5,627 nt of DNA from NCBI GenBank assembly GCA_017960065.1, contig JAGCZK010000092.1, positions 1 through 5,627 on the forward strand, in the 5' to 3' direction. This DNA comes from Paludibacteraceae bacterium. Lineage in GTDB: Bacteria > Bacteroidota > Bacteroidia > Bacteroidales > Paludibacteraceae. The notes under the pieces were generated by a model, which ran no database searches, had not been told where the DNA came from, and saw nothing but the letters and a program-made list of their open reading frames with translations. Within the stretch, counting starts at the first letter, position 1. Each line of letters begins with the position of its first letter. The position numbers and the translations under genes were made by a program. Positions 1 through 5,626 of the stretch are shown here, piece after piece.

Positions 1-146
1 CCGCTGGCTGCTGCAATGGCGCCACCGATGGCTGCCGTAATATGGTCATAGCCCGGTGCAATATCTGTCACCAAAGGTCCTAATACATAGAACGGAGCAC
101 CTTTGCAGATGGTCTGCTGCACCTTCATATTGGCAGCAATCTGGTC
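1..146 (-). other. Probable foreign ThiC segment joined at the GPGHVPM motif
   Basis: After the conserved EGPGHVPM motif the reading frame continues as DQIAANMKVQQTICKGAPFY and then VLGPLVTDIAPGYDHITAAI, ending IGGAIAAAS. From memory of the family, this is how short-form ThiC of clostridia and relatives reads. Long-form proteins have something like HxIxxNMxxQLEWCxEAPFYTLGPL and then IGAAMIGW. Codon use changes at the same point. By hand count, 25 of 48 codons end in G or C here, against 39 of the 51 just before it. Codons such as GTA, TTA, GGA, CCT, ACA and five GCA appear together. The most likely reading is an assembly or amplification chimera. A natural mosaic gene is possible but less likely, given the same pattern at the other end of the window. 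Confidence 0.65.
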
Positions 147-1364
147 CATGGGCACATGTCCCGGGCCTTCGATAAAGGCCTGCACGTCCTTGTTCCAGGC
201 GCGCACCACCAGTTCGCCCAAAGTGTCGAGTTCGGCAAACTGGGCGGCGTCGTTGGCATCGGCCGTACATCCGGGACGCAGGCCGTCGCCCAGCGACAGG
301 GCCACGTCGTACTGGGCCACAATGTCGCAGATTTCGTCGAAATGCTCATACAAAAAGCTTTCGCGCTGGTGAATCAGGCACCATTTGCTCATGATGCTGC
401 CGCCACGGCTCACAATTCCGCACAGGCGGCTGTCGGCCAAATGCACGTTCTGGTAGCGGATACCGGCATGAACGGTGAAATAGTCCACCCCCTGCTCACA
501 TTGCTCAATCAGGGTGTCTTTATACACTTCCCAAGTCAAATCCTCGACCTTGCCGTCCACTTTTTCGAGGGCCTGGTAGATGGGAACGGTCCCAACGGGT
601 ACCGGACAGTTGCGCACAATCCATTCGCGGGTTTCGTGGATATTGGCGCCGGTCGAAAGGTCCATCAGCGTGTCGCCGCCCCATTTGCACGACCAGACGG
701 CCTTGTCCACCTCCTCCTCGATCGACGATGTGGTGGCCGAGTTGCCGATATTGGTGTTGATCTTCACCGCAAAATTGCGGCCGATAATCATGGGTTCGCT
801 TTCGGGATGGTTGATGTTGGCCGGTAGCACGGCACGTCCGCGGGCGATTTCGTCACGGACAAATTCGGGCGTGATGTGCGTGGCTATGCCCAACTCCTCG
901 CAGTTCATGTTTTCGCGGATGGCCACATATTCCATCTCGGGAGTGACAATGCCCGCCTTGGCGTAGGCCATTTGTGTGATGGACTTGCCGGCTTTGGCCC
1001 GGCGAGGCAGTTGGATATGTTCGAAACGCAGATGGTCGAGGCTGTGGTCGGCCATGCGCTGACGGCCGTAGGCCGAACTCAGCTGCGCGAGCTGCTCGGT
1101 ATCGTTGCGCGCCTCGATCCACGGCTCGCGGATACGTTCCAACCCTTTTTTCAGATCCACCTGGATATTGGGGTCGGAAAACGGGCCGCTGGTGTCGTAC
1201 ACCAACACCGGGGCGTTTTTCTCCACATGGGTGTTTCCCTGCTCGTCTTTGGTGACGGTCGGGGTCAGGTTCACCTTGGTCATGCCCACCCGGATTTCGG
1301 GGAAGCGTTTGCCCGACAGGTAGTGTTTTTCGCGTTGAGCGTAAGCTTTGTGGTCTTGTGGCAT
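1..1364 (-). CDS. thiC: Phosphomethylpyrimidine synthase ThiC, 3' part missing, distal end probably chimeric
   Basis: ThiC is the cytosolic radical-SAM enzyme that rearranges 5-aminoimidazole ribotide into HMP phosphate, the thiamin pyrimidine. The frame opens at the ATG 1364-1362 (MPQDHKAYAQ) and stays open for 454 codons to the left edge. Residues about 18-90 (FPEIRVGMTKVNLTPTV onward) form the N-terminal ThiC-associated domain of the long, E. coli/Bacteroides-type enzyme. The core follows: ITPEF...LPANINHPESEP, KINTNIGNS, MDLSTGANIHETREW, PVPVGTVPIYQALEKV, FTVHAGI, VSRGGSIMSKWC, SLGDGLRPG and EGPGHVPM (residues 399-406). The C-terminal CX2CX4C cluster motif lies beyond the window. The gene starts 13 nt after thiG, without a Shine-Dalgarno site, and is the fourth gene of the riboswitch-controlled operon. 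Residues 407-454 read like short-form clostridial ThiC rather than a continuation of the long form, so this part may be from another genome (see separate entry). The ThiC identity itself is certain. Confidence 0.95.
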   Translation of the reverse strand, partial: MPQDHKAYAQREKHYLSGKRFPEIRVGMTKVNLTPTVTKDEQGNTHVEKNAPVLVYDTSGPFSDPNIQVDLKKGLERIREPWIEARNDTEQLAQLSSAYGRQRMADHSLDHLRFEHIQLPRRAKAGKSITQMAYAKAGIVTPEMEYVAIRENMNCEELGIATHITPEFVRDEIARGRAVLPANINHPESEPMIIGRNFAVKINTNIGNSATTSSIEEEVDKAVWSCKWGGDTLMDLSTGANIHETREWIVRNCPVPVGTVPIYQALEKVDGKVEDLTWEVYKDTLIEQCEQGVDYFTVHAGIRYQNVHLADSRLCGIVSRGGSIMSKWCLIHQRESFLYEHFDEICDIVAQYDVALSLGDGLRPGCTADANDAAQFAELDTLGELVVRAWNKDVQAFIEGPGHVPMDQIAANMKVQQTICKGAPFYVLGPLVTDIAPGYDHITAAIGGAIAAAS

Positions 1365-1377
1365 AAGTCTGAAGGGT

Positions 1378-2151
1378 TTAGAGGTTCAAAAAAGCGGTGA
1401 GCGGACTGGAAGCTTCGGCGGCGTCGGAAACAGCGCCCAACCCGGCTTCGTATGCTTGACGGCCGGCGATGACCGCTTGCCGGAAGGCATCGGCCATGGC
1501 GACAGGGTCGCCGGCCACGGCGATGGCGGTGTTGACCAGACAGCAGTCGGCCCCCATTTCCATGGCTTCGGCCGCATGGCTCGGCGCTCCGATTCCGGCA
1601 TCCACCACTACAGGCACCGTCGCCTGTTCGATAATGATCTGCAAAAAGTCTTTCATCCGCAGGCCCTTGTTGGTACCGATCGGAGCGGCGAGCGGCATCA
1701 CCGTGGCCGCGCCGGCCTCTTCGAGGTGTTTGCACAAGGTAGGATCCGCCTGGCAGTAGGGCAACACCACAAACCCCAGCTTCACCAGTTTTTCGGTAGC
1801 TTTGAGGGTTTCGACCGAGTCGGGCAGCAGGTAGCGCGGATCGGGATGGATTTCCAGTTTCAGCCAATTGGTGCCGAAGGCCTCGCGGGCCATCTGGGCG
1901 GCGAACACAGCCTCTTCGGCATTGCGCACGCCCGACGTGTTGGGCAACAGCTGGATGTGGCGGTGCTGCGTAATGTGCGTCAGCAAATCGTCTTGTTTGT
2001 CGTCCAGTTCGATGCGCTTCATGGCCACCGTCACCATTTCTGTCTGCGAGGCTTCGATTGCCTTGGCCATCAATTGGTTGTCACTAAACTTTCCGGTTCC
2101 CAAAAACAATCGGGAATTAAATTCTCTTCCGGCAATAATCAGTTTGCTCAT
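1378..2151 (-). CDS. thiG: Thiazole synthase ThiG
   Basis: ThiG is a cytosolic TIM-barrel enzyme that forms the thiazole phosphate carboxylate from deoxyxylulose 5-phosphate, sulfur carried on ThiS thiocarboxylate, and dehydroglycine. The product is 257 aa, a normal full length. Visible motifs are the N-terminal AGREFNSRLFLGTGKF, the NWLKLEIHPD segment in which K98 matches the Schiff-base lysine, the phosphate-binding region MPLAAPIGTNKGL (about 152-164), VVVDAGIGAPSHAAEAMEMG (181-200), and VNTAIAVAGDP. The family usually has MPLG where this protein has MPLA (A155), a mild substitution. The start ATG 2151-2149 lies in an ATGA overlap with the thiE stop, suggesting translational coupling. The open frame continues upstream into thiE, but that extension has no ThiG similarity. 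ThiC follows 13 nt downstream. Confidence 0.97.
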   Translation of the reverse strand: MSKLIIAGREFNSRLFLGTGKFSDNQLMAKAIEASQTEMVTVAMKRIELDDKQDDLLTHITQHRHIQLLPNTSGVRNAEEAVFAAQMAREAFGTNWLKLEIHPDPRYLLPDSVETLKATEKLVKLGFVVLPYCQADPTLCKHLEEAGAATVMPLAAPIGTNKGLRMKDFLQIIIEQATVPVVVDAGIGAPSHAAEAMEMGADCCLVNTAIAVAGDPVAMADAFRQAVIAGRQAYEAGLGAVSDAAEASSPLTAFLNL

Positions 2152-2768
2152 ATTTCTTGTGTTAGTCTTATCAATTGTTTCACTTCGGCCACCGGATCTT
2201 GCGCCCGCAGCACCGCACCACTCACCGCAATGCCGCTTACTCCTGTCAGCATCAGTGCCGGGATATCTTCGGCCGTGATGCCGCCAATCGCCACCAACGG
2301 CAGCTGGATTTTGGCCTCGCGCATCCGGGCAAGCAGGCTTTGATAGCCTTCGAGACCCAATACGGGCGCCAGTTTTTCTTTGGTGGTGGTGAAGCGGAAG
2401 GGGCCGCAACCGATATAGTCGGCCGAAGATTGGTAATGTAACAGAATGTCTTCGAACGTGTTGGCAGTTCCGCCAATGATGAATTGGCGGCCAAGCAACT
2501 TGCGCGCCTCGGCCACCGGCATGTCGTTTTTGCCCAAATGCACCCCGTCGGCGCCAAGTTCCTTGACCAACGCCACCCGGTCGTCTATGATGAAGGTGGC
2601 CCGGTGTTCGCGGCAAAGCCGCATCGCCTCCAACGCCACCGGGCGCACCTCGGCGTCTGCAGCGTCTTTCATGCGCAGCTGCACCCAGCGGCATCCGCCT
2701 TCCAAGGCCATGCGGATACCGTCGAGATAGGTGTAACGGTCGGTATAATGGGAGATATACTGCAACAT
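2148..2768 (-). CDS. thiE: Thiamin-phosphate synthase ThiE
   Basis: ThiE couples HMP diphosphate with thiazole phosphate to give thiamin phosphate, the step that joins the products of ThiC and ThiG. The protein is 206 aa, the usual length for this TIM-barrel family. Motifs in order are QLRMKD (30-35), IIDDR (60-64), GVHLGKNDMP (75-84), GGTANTFED (99-107), DYIGCGPFRFTTTK (117-130, pyrophosphate/phosphate binding), VAIGGI (159-164) and GVSGIAVSGAV (176-186). The GGTANTFED and GPFRFTTTK versions are those I associate with Bacteroidota ThiE. TenI-type paralogues usually lack an intact set of these residues, so a true ThiE is favoured. The start ATG 2768-2766 lies 3 nt after the thiS stop and has a good ribosome-binding site, listed separately. 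The stop overlaps the thiG start. Confidence 0.96.
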   Translation of the reverse strand: MLQYISHYTDRYTYLDGIRMALEGGCRWVQLRMKDAADAEVRPVALEAMRLCREHRATFIIDDRVALVKELGADGVHLGKNDMPVAEARKLLGRQFIIGGTANTFEDILLHYQSSADYIGCGPFRFTTTKEKLAPVLGLEGYQSLLARMREAKIQLPLVAIGGITAEDIPALMLTGVSGIAVSGAVLRAQDPVAEVKQLIRLTQEI

Positions 2769-2771
2769 GTC

Positions 2772-2969
2772 CTATCCTCCGCAAGCGGCTTTAATCACCA
2801 CCACCCGGTCGCCCTCGGCCAAAGCGGTGGCGTTCCACTGGGCGCGGGGCGCCATTTGGTTGTTGACAGCGACGGCCACCCCATTGGAGGGCAGTTGCAA
2901 CTGGTCGGCCAGCTGGCCCAAGTTGCAGGCGTCGGTAACGGTCTCACGGTCGTTGATCCAGATTTTCAT
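2772..2969 (-). CDS. thiS: Sulfur carrier protein ThiS
   Basis: ThiS is a small ubiquitin-fold protein. Its C-terminal Gly-Gly is adenylated by ThiF and converted to a thiocarboxylate that gives sulfur to ThiG. The product is 65 aa (MKIWINDRET at the start), typical for the family, and ends in the diagnostic CGG with the GG tail intact. The segments VAVAVNN (31-37) and LAEGDRVVVI (50-59) are typical beta-grasp signatures of ThiS/MoaD proteins. The ATG 2969-2967 was chosen because it gives the standard N-terminus and follows the terminator. The frame is open upstream to 3137, but that stretch is the riboswitch leader. No Shine-Dalgarno site precedes the start. As the first gene of the operon it is the one directly behind the riboswitch switch-point. 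MoaD is excluded by the thiE and thiG neighbours. Confidence 0.95.
   Translation of the reverse strand: MKIWINDRETVTDACNLGQLADQLQLPSNGVAVAVNNQMAPRAQWNATALAEGDRVVVIKAACGG
2775..2780 (-). promoter_or_regulatory. Shine-Dalgarno site for thiE inside the last thiS codons
   Basis: The bases GGAGGA lie 6 nt upstream of the thiE ATG. They are also the two codons for the essential Gly-Gly tail of ThiS, just before its TAG stop. This supports the thiE start at 2768. It stands out because none of the other five starts in the window has a comparable purine-rich site. Confidence 0.6.
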
Positions 2970-2975
2970 ACCAAT

Positions 2976-3017
2976 AAAAAAAAACTCGGACATACGGCAA
3001 AAAACCGTGTACCCGAG
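2976..3017 (-). terminator. Intrinsic terminator of the TPP riboswitch expression platform
   Basis: Read leftward, CTCGG at 3017-3013 pairs with CCGAG at 2989-2985. A small 2x2 internal loop follows, then six more pairs (one G-U) closing a T-rich loop. Nine T residues (2984-2976) come directly after the stem. This is a standard rho-independent terminator. It lies 30 nt after the riboswitch core and ends 6 nt before the thiS ATG, so it fits premature termination of the thi operon when thiamin diphosphate is bound. Confidence 0.85.
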
Positions 3018-3029
3018 GCAATGATGGTT

Positions 3030-3044
3030 AAAAAGTCCCTTTTT
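3030..3044 (-). repeat. Short inverted repeat in the thi leader
   Basis: AAAAAG and CTTTTT flank a 3-base centre, forming a small AU-rich hairpin between the riboswitch core and the terminator. On the transcript, the AAAAAGGGAC portion (3044-3035) could instead pair with GTCC of the terminator's 3' arm and with the U tract. That makes it a candidate antiterminator strand. The pairing is inferred by eye only. Confidence 0.4.
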
Positions 3045-3045
3045 G

Positions 3046-3125
3046 TTTCCTACGACGGCATTACCCGTATCAGGTGTTGTGGGTATAATCTCAGCCGCAA
3101 CCGTCAGGTTTGCAGCACCCCGAGT
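3046..3125 (-). promoter_or_regulatory. TPP riboswitch (THI box) of the thiSEGC operon
   Basis: Read leftward, the leader contains the conserved TPP aptamer elements in the right order. They are CTCGGGGTGC (3124-3115), a P3 hairpin (3113-3097, six pairs with one bulged A), GGCTGAGA ending at 3089, the ATACCC block (3086-3081), ACCTGAT (3075-3069), GGGTAATGCC (3066-3057) and CGTAGGA (3054-3048). The invariant CUGAGA pyrimidine-binding and GGGUAAUGCC-type pyrophosphate-binding segments are intact. The outer P1 stem is weak by eye, so the exact ends are approximate. The element sits between a promoter-like site and a terminator directly upstream of thiS. It therefore most likely turns off transcription of the whole operon when thiamin diphosphate is bound. 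Confidence 0.95.
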
Positions 3126-3141
3126 GTGACGAATCACGCTG

Positions 3142-3149
3142 CAAAGTTA
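3142..3149 (-). promoter_or_regulatory. Bacteroidota-type -7 promoter element for the thi operon
   Basis: The leftward sequence TAACTTTG matches the Bacteroidota -7 consensus TAnnTTTG exactly. Transcription would begin at about 3136, giving a leader of roughly 165 nt that contains the complete riboswitch. A TTTG at 3176-3173 could be the -33 element, but it is 23 nt away, somewhat longer than the usual spacing of about 19-21. Confidence 0.65.
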
Positions 3150-3213
3150 ATGATTATTTTCCATCCCTTCATCAAATTGTTTCAAAAAAAACTTGGGCAC
3201 ACCCACGCGGCGG

Positions 3214-3246
3214 TTTTCGCAATTTCGATTCTTTGTTGTATCTTTG
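3214..3246 (+). promoter_or_regulatory. Bacteroidota-type promoter for the PAP2-mtaB-tgt operon
   Basis: TATCTTTG at 3239-3246 is an exact match to the -7 consensus TAnnTTTG. A weak -33 candidate, TTTTC, lies 20 nt upstream at 3214-3218. The ATG of the next gene begins only 7 nt after the -7 box, so the predicted transcription start nearly coincides with the start codon. It is divergent from the thi promoter, with the two -7 boxes about 90 nt apart. Confidence 0.6.
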
Positions 3247-3253
3247 CAGCAAG

Positions 3254-3928
3254 ATGAAAAACGCGTGGCTTTCCTATTGGCGCCTCAATGGCTTGTTCTG
3301 GTCGTGCATGTGCATGGCCGTGCTCATCATGGGCGTCTTTTTGTATGAACACGGGCAGATTGACACCCACCTGGCGCTCAATGCCCGGCATCATCCGGCC
3401 GCCGACTTTTTTTTCCGCTATTACACCCATATAGGAGGAGGGATCCCCTGCTATATCGGCCTGGCCCTGCTGCTTTACAAACTCCGCACGGGCGTTTTTG
3501 TGCTGGCCGGACAAGCCGTCGCCGCCCTGCTGACCCAGCCGCTCAAGTACCTGGTCGCCCGTCCGCGGCCGCTTACGCTCTTTCGGGAGTTGGGCCTGCA
3601 ACTGCCCGACACCGTCGATGGCGTGCATCTGTGGGACGCCTACAACAGTTTCCCGAGCGGACACACCTCGGCCATTTTCGCCTTTATCGGCTGTCTGGCC
3701 GCCCTGTTGCCGCCCCGCTACCGCAAGTGGCAGCTGCCGCTTTGCCTTTTGGCGCTACTGGGGGCCTATTCGCGCATCTACCTGTCGCAACATTTTTTGG
3801 AGGACACCTTGGCAGGAGCCCCGATCGGCGCGTTTGCCGCCGCGCTGGCCTATATGCTGTGCTTTGGCCGGCAATGGGGAGAGTACCCGGTGTACCGTAT
3901 CCGTTTTAACCGAACATCGCCTTCATGA
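3254..3928 (+). CDS. PAP2-family membrane phosphatase
   Basis: This is a 224-aa integral membrane protein of the PAP2 superfamily (lipid phosphatases such as phosphatidylglycerophosphatase B, undecaprenyl-diphosphatase and lipid A phosphatases). All three catalytic motifs are present: KX6RP (K98 to R105-P106), PSGH (134-137, H137 as general acid) and SRX5HX3D (S173-R174, H180 nucleophile, D184). About six hydrophobic segments are visible, near residues 14-30, 60-77, 80-97, 139-153, 160-173 and 186-204. An extra-membrane loop containing RPRPLTLFRELGLQLPD lies between the first two motifs. The start at 3254 keeps the first membrane helix whole. The open frame extends back to 3110 but runs through promoter sequence. 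The exact lipid substrate cannot be told from sequence; recycling of undecaprenyl diphosphate or removal of a lipid phosphate is plausible. Its stop overlaps the mtaB start by ATGA. Confidence 0.93.
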   Translation: MKNAWLSYWRLNGLFWSCMCMAVLIMGVFLYEHGQIDTHLALNARHHPAADFFFRYYTHIGGGIPCYIGLALLLYKLRTGVFVLAGQAVAALLTQPLKYLVARPRPLTLFRELGLQLPDTVDGVHLWDAYNSFPSGHTSAIFAFIGCLAALLPPRYRKWQLPLCLLALLGAYSRIYLSQHFLEDTLAGAPIGAFAAALAYMLCFGRQWGEYPVYRIRFNRTSPS

Positions 3929-5199
3929 CACCGGCCGCCTATCAGTTTCATACCTTAGGGTGCAAGCTCAATTTTTCGGAGTCTTCGTACCTGGCTTCGC
4001 AACTGCGTGAGTTGGGGATGCACCCGGCCCAGGCGGGCGAATCGCCACAACTTTGCATTGTCAACACCTGCACGGTGACCGACGCGGCCGACACCAAAGG
4101 GCGCCAACTCATCCACCGGCTTCACCGCGAACATCCCGACGCCAAAATCATCGTCATGGGATGCTACGCCCAGCTCAAACCCGCCGAAATCGCCGGTTTC
4201 GAGGGCGTTTCGCTGGTTTTGGGCAGCAACGACAAATTCGACTTGCCCGCCCTGCTCGAAGAAATCGGCCTCGACGTGCAGGTCCGGGTCAGCGACACCA
4301 AGACGATGACCCCGTTCAAGGCCTCCTGTTCGAAGGAAGACCGCACCCGGCACTTTTTGAAAATCCAAGACGGATGCGACTGTTTCTGCACGTACTGCGC
4401 CATTCCGTTCGCCCGCGGCCGCAGCCGGAGCGGCTCCATCGCCTCTTTGGTCAACGAAGCCCAATGGGTGGCCGCTCAAGGCGGAAAAGAAATCATCCTG
4501 ACCGGGGTCAATATCGGGGATTTTGGCCGGCACCAAGGCGAGACGCTCCTCGAACTGGTCGAGGCCCTGGCCAAGGTACCGGGCATTGAGCGTTACCGCA
4601 TCTCGTCGATAGAGCCCGACCTGCTCAGCGACGAACTGATCGACTTTGTGGCGGAGAATCCGAAATTCGCGCCGCACTTTCACATTCCGCTTCAAGCGGG
4701 AAGCGACGAAGTCTTGCGCCTCATGCACCGCCGCTACGACACCTCCCTGTTTGCCGACAAAATCGCCCGCATCCGCCAACGCCTTCCCCAGGCTTTTGTC
4801 GGCGTGGACGTGATGGCGGGCATGCGTGGCGAAACCGAGGCGCTTTTCGACCAGTCGTACCACTTTATCGAAGCCCTGCCGGTCTGCCAGCTGCATGTGT
4901 TCCCCTACTCCGAAAGGGCGGGCACAGCGGCCCTGCGTATCGAGCATTGCGTGACGCCCAAGGAAAAACGCCTCCGCACCGATTTGCTGCTGGCGCTTTC
5001 CGACAAGAAAAAACAGGATTTTTACCAAAGCCAGGTCGGCCAGTCGCATCAAGTGTTGTGGGAAAGTGCCCGCAAAAAAGGCACAATGGCCGGATTTACC
5101 GAAAATTACGTGCGGGTGCGCTGCGCCTACGACGCCGCTCGCACCAACACCCTCGAAACGATTGTCCTCACCGAAGATCTGTTGAGCTATGAAATTTGA
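3925..5199 (+). CDS. mtaB: tRNA (N6-threonylcarbamoyladenosine(37)-C2)-methylthiotransferase MtaB
   Basis: MtaB is a radical-SAM methylthiotransferase that converts t6A37 to ms2t6A37 in tRNAs reading ANN codons. The product is 424 aa, normal for the family. The N-terminal MTTase domain carries the three cluster cysteines C13 (TLGCKLN), C49 (NTCTVT) and C80 (MGCYAQ). The radical-SAM motif CX3CX2C is C151, C155, C158 in KIQDGCDCFCTYCAIPFARG. Next come LTGVNIGDFG (192-201), SSIEPDLL, HFHIPLQAGSD and GVDVMAGMRGETEALF. The C-terminal ~60 residues fit a TRAM RNA-binding domain. KLN after the first cysteine and GVNIGDFG favour MtaB over MiaB or RimO. The start overlaps the PAP2 stop (ATGA), and the 3' end overlaps tgt by 11 nt. 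This puts two tRNA-modifying enzymes in one transcript. Confidence 0.96.
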   Translation: MTPAAYQFHTLGCKLNFSESSYLASQLRELGMHPAQAGESPQLCIVNTCTVTDAADTKGRQLIHRLHREHPDAKIIVMGCYAQLKPAEIAGFEGVSLVLGSNDKFDLPALLEEIGLDVQVRVSDTKTMTPFKASCSKEDRTRHFLKIQDGCDCFCTYCAIPFARGRSRSGSIASLVNEAQWVAAQGGKEIILTGVNIGDFGRHQGETLLELVEALAKVPGIERYRISSIEPDLLSDELIDFVAENPKFAPHFHIPLQAGSDEVLRLMHRRYDTSLFADKIARIRQRLPQAFVGVDVMAGMRGETEALFDQSYHFIEALPVCQLHVFPYSERAGTAALRIEHCVTPKEKRLRTDLLLALSDKKKQDFYQSQVGQSHQVLWESARKKGTMAGFTENYVRVRCAYDAARTNTLETIVLTEDLLSYEI

Positions 5200-5518
5200 C
5201 TTGCTGCATACCGAATCCAAAACCCATGCGCGCGCCGGCGTGCTGCACACGGCACACGGCGACATCGAGACCCCCATCTTCATGCCAGTCGGCACGGTGG
5301 GTTCGGTCAAGGCGGTGCATGCCCGCGAGCTGAAAGAAGACATCCGCGCCCAGATCATTTTGGGCAACACCTACCACCTCTACCTGCGACCGGGCACCAA
5401 AATCCTGGAGCAATGCGGCGGCCTGCACAAGTTCAACGCCTGGGACGGCCCGATCCTGACCGATAGCGGCGGCTTTCAGGTGTTTTCGCTGTCGGATGCC
5501 CGAAAGCTGACCGAAGAG
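5189..5518 (+). CDS. tgt: tRNA-guanine transglycosylase Tgt, N-terminal part only
   Basis: Tgt swaps guanine 34 for preQ1 in tRNAs with GUN anticodons, a key step toward queuosine. The ATG at 5189 lies inside the end of mtaB (11-nt overlap) and gives the usual N-terminus MKFDLLHTESKTHARAG. Family motifs follow: TPIFMPVGTVGSVKAV (28-43), IILGNTYHLYLRPG (56-69), GLHKFNAWDGPILTDSGGFQ (78-97) with the active-site Asp at D92, and VFSLSDARKLTEE ending at residue 110. The full protein is about 375 aa, so roughly 70% is missing. After E110 the family expects something like GVxFRSHIDGS. This sequence instead gives RPCGHLVVAYGQKPG, which does not resemble Tgt, although the frame stays open to the right edge at 5627. 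The real gene is therefore taken to stop matching at about 5518, where a probable chimeric join occurs. Confidence 0.9.
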
Positions 5519-5626
5519 AGACCTTGCGGTCACCTGGTCGTAGCCTATGGACAGAAGCCTGGTCTTTACTATGACCGTGTCCATGGTGTTGATTATGGGC
5601 ATGATGAGAGCACCCAGGGTGATGGG
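5497..5626 (-). CDS. Fragment of a SpoVB-like polysaccharide flippase, probably from another genome
   Basis: Read leftward from the right edge, the frame gives PITLGALIMPIINTMDTVIV, then KTRLLSIGYDQVTA and RSLFGQLSG. This pattern (small-residue helix, PI-N-D-xxIV-xRL, GY/GF, SLYGQLSG) is that of the MviN/SpoVB/polysaccharide transporter group of multi-helix flippases common in Firmicutes, from memory of the family. Past GQLSG the frame enters tgt antisense sequence and the similarity ends. Codon use differs from the neighbours: three ATA and two AGG codons in about 43. Only the fragment is present, with no start or stop of its own. Assignment is by motif recognition; a database search would settle it. 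Confidence 0.6.

Noticed and set aside
156..827. Long plus-strand open frames opposite thiC and thiG (also 876-1400 and 1348-2343)
   Set aside because: They are antisense shadows of clearly recognised thi genes with no conserved motifs.
2152..2784. Upstream extension of the thiG frame, which would give a 468-aa protein
   Set aside because: The extra part is out of frame with thiE but overlaps all of it and has no ThiG-like sequence. The ATGA overlap start gives the normal 257 aa.
3110..3253. Upstream extension of the PAP2 reading frame to an ATG at 3110
   Set aside because: The added 48 residues run through the riboswitch, both promoter boxes and an A tract, and are not PAP2-like. The promoter at 3239-3246 would lie inside the gene.
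3955..5370. 471-codon open frame on the minus strand opposite mtaB and tgt
   Set aside because: It is antisense to two genes with full motif sets and shows no recognisable domain. In GC-rich coding DNA with strong third-position bias such long shadows are expected.
5497..5626. Flippase fragment overlapping tgt as a genuine overlapping antisense gene
   Set aside because: Tgt similarity stops where flippase similarity starts, apart from about 20 shared bases. Two full genes do not overlap; a join between two sources explains this better.
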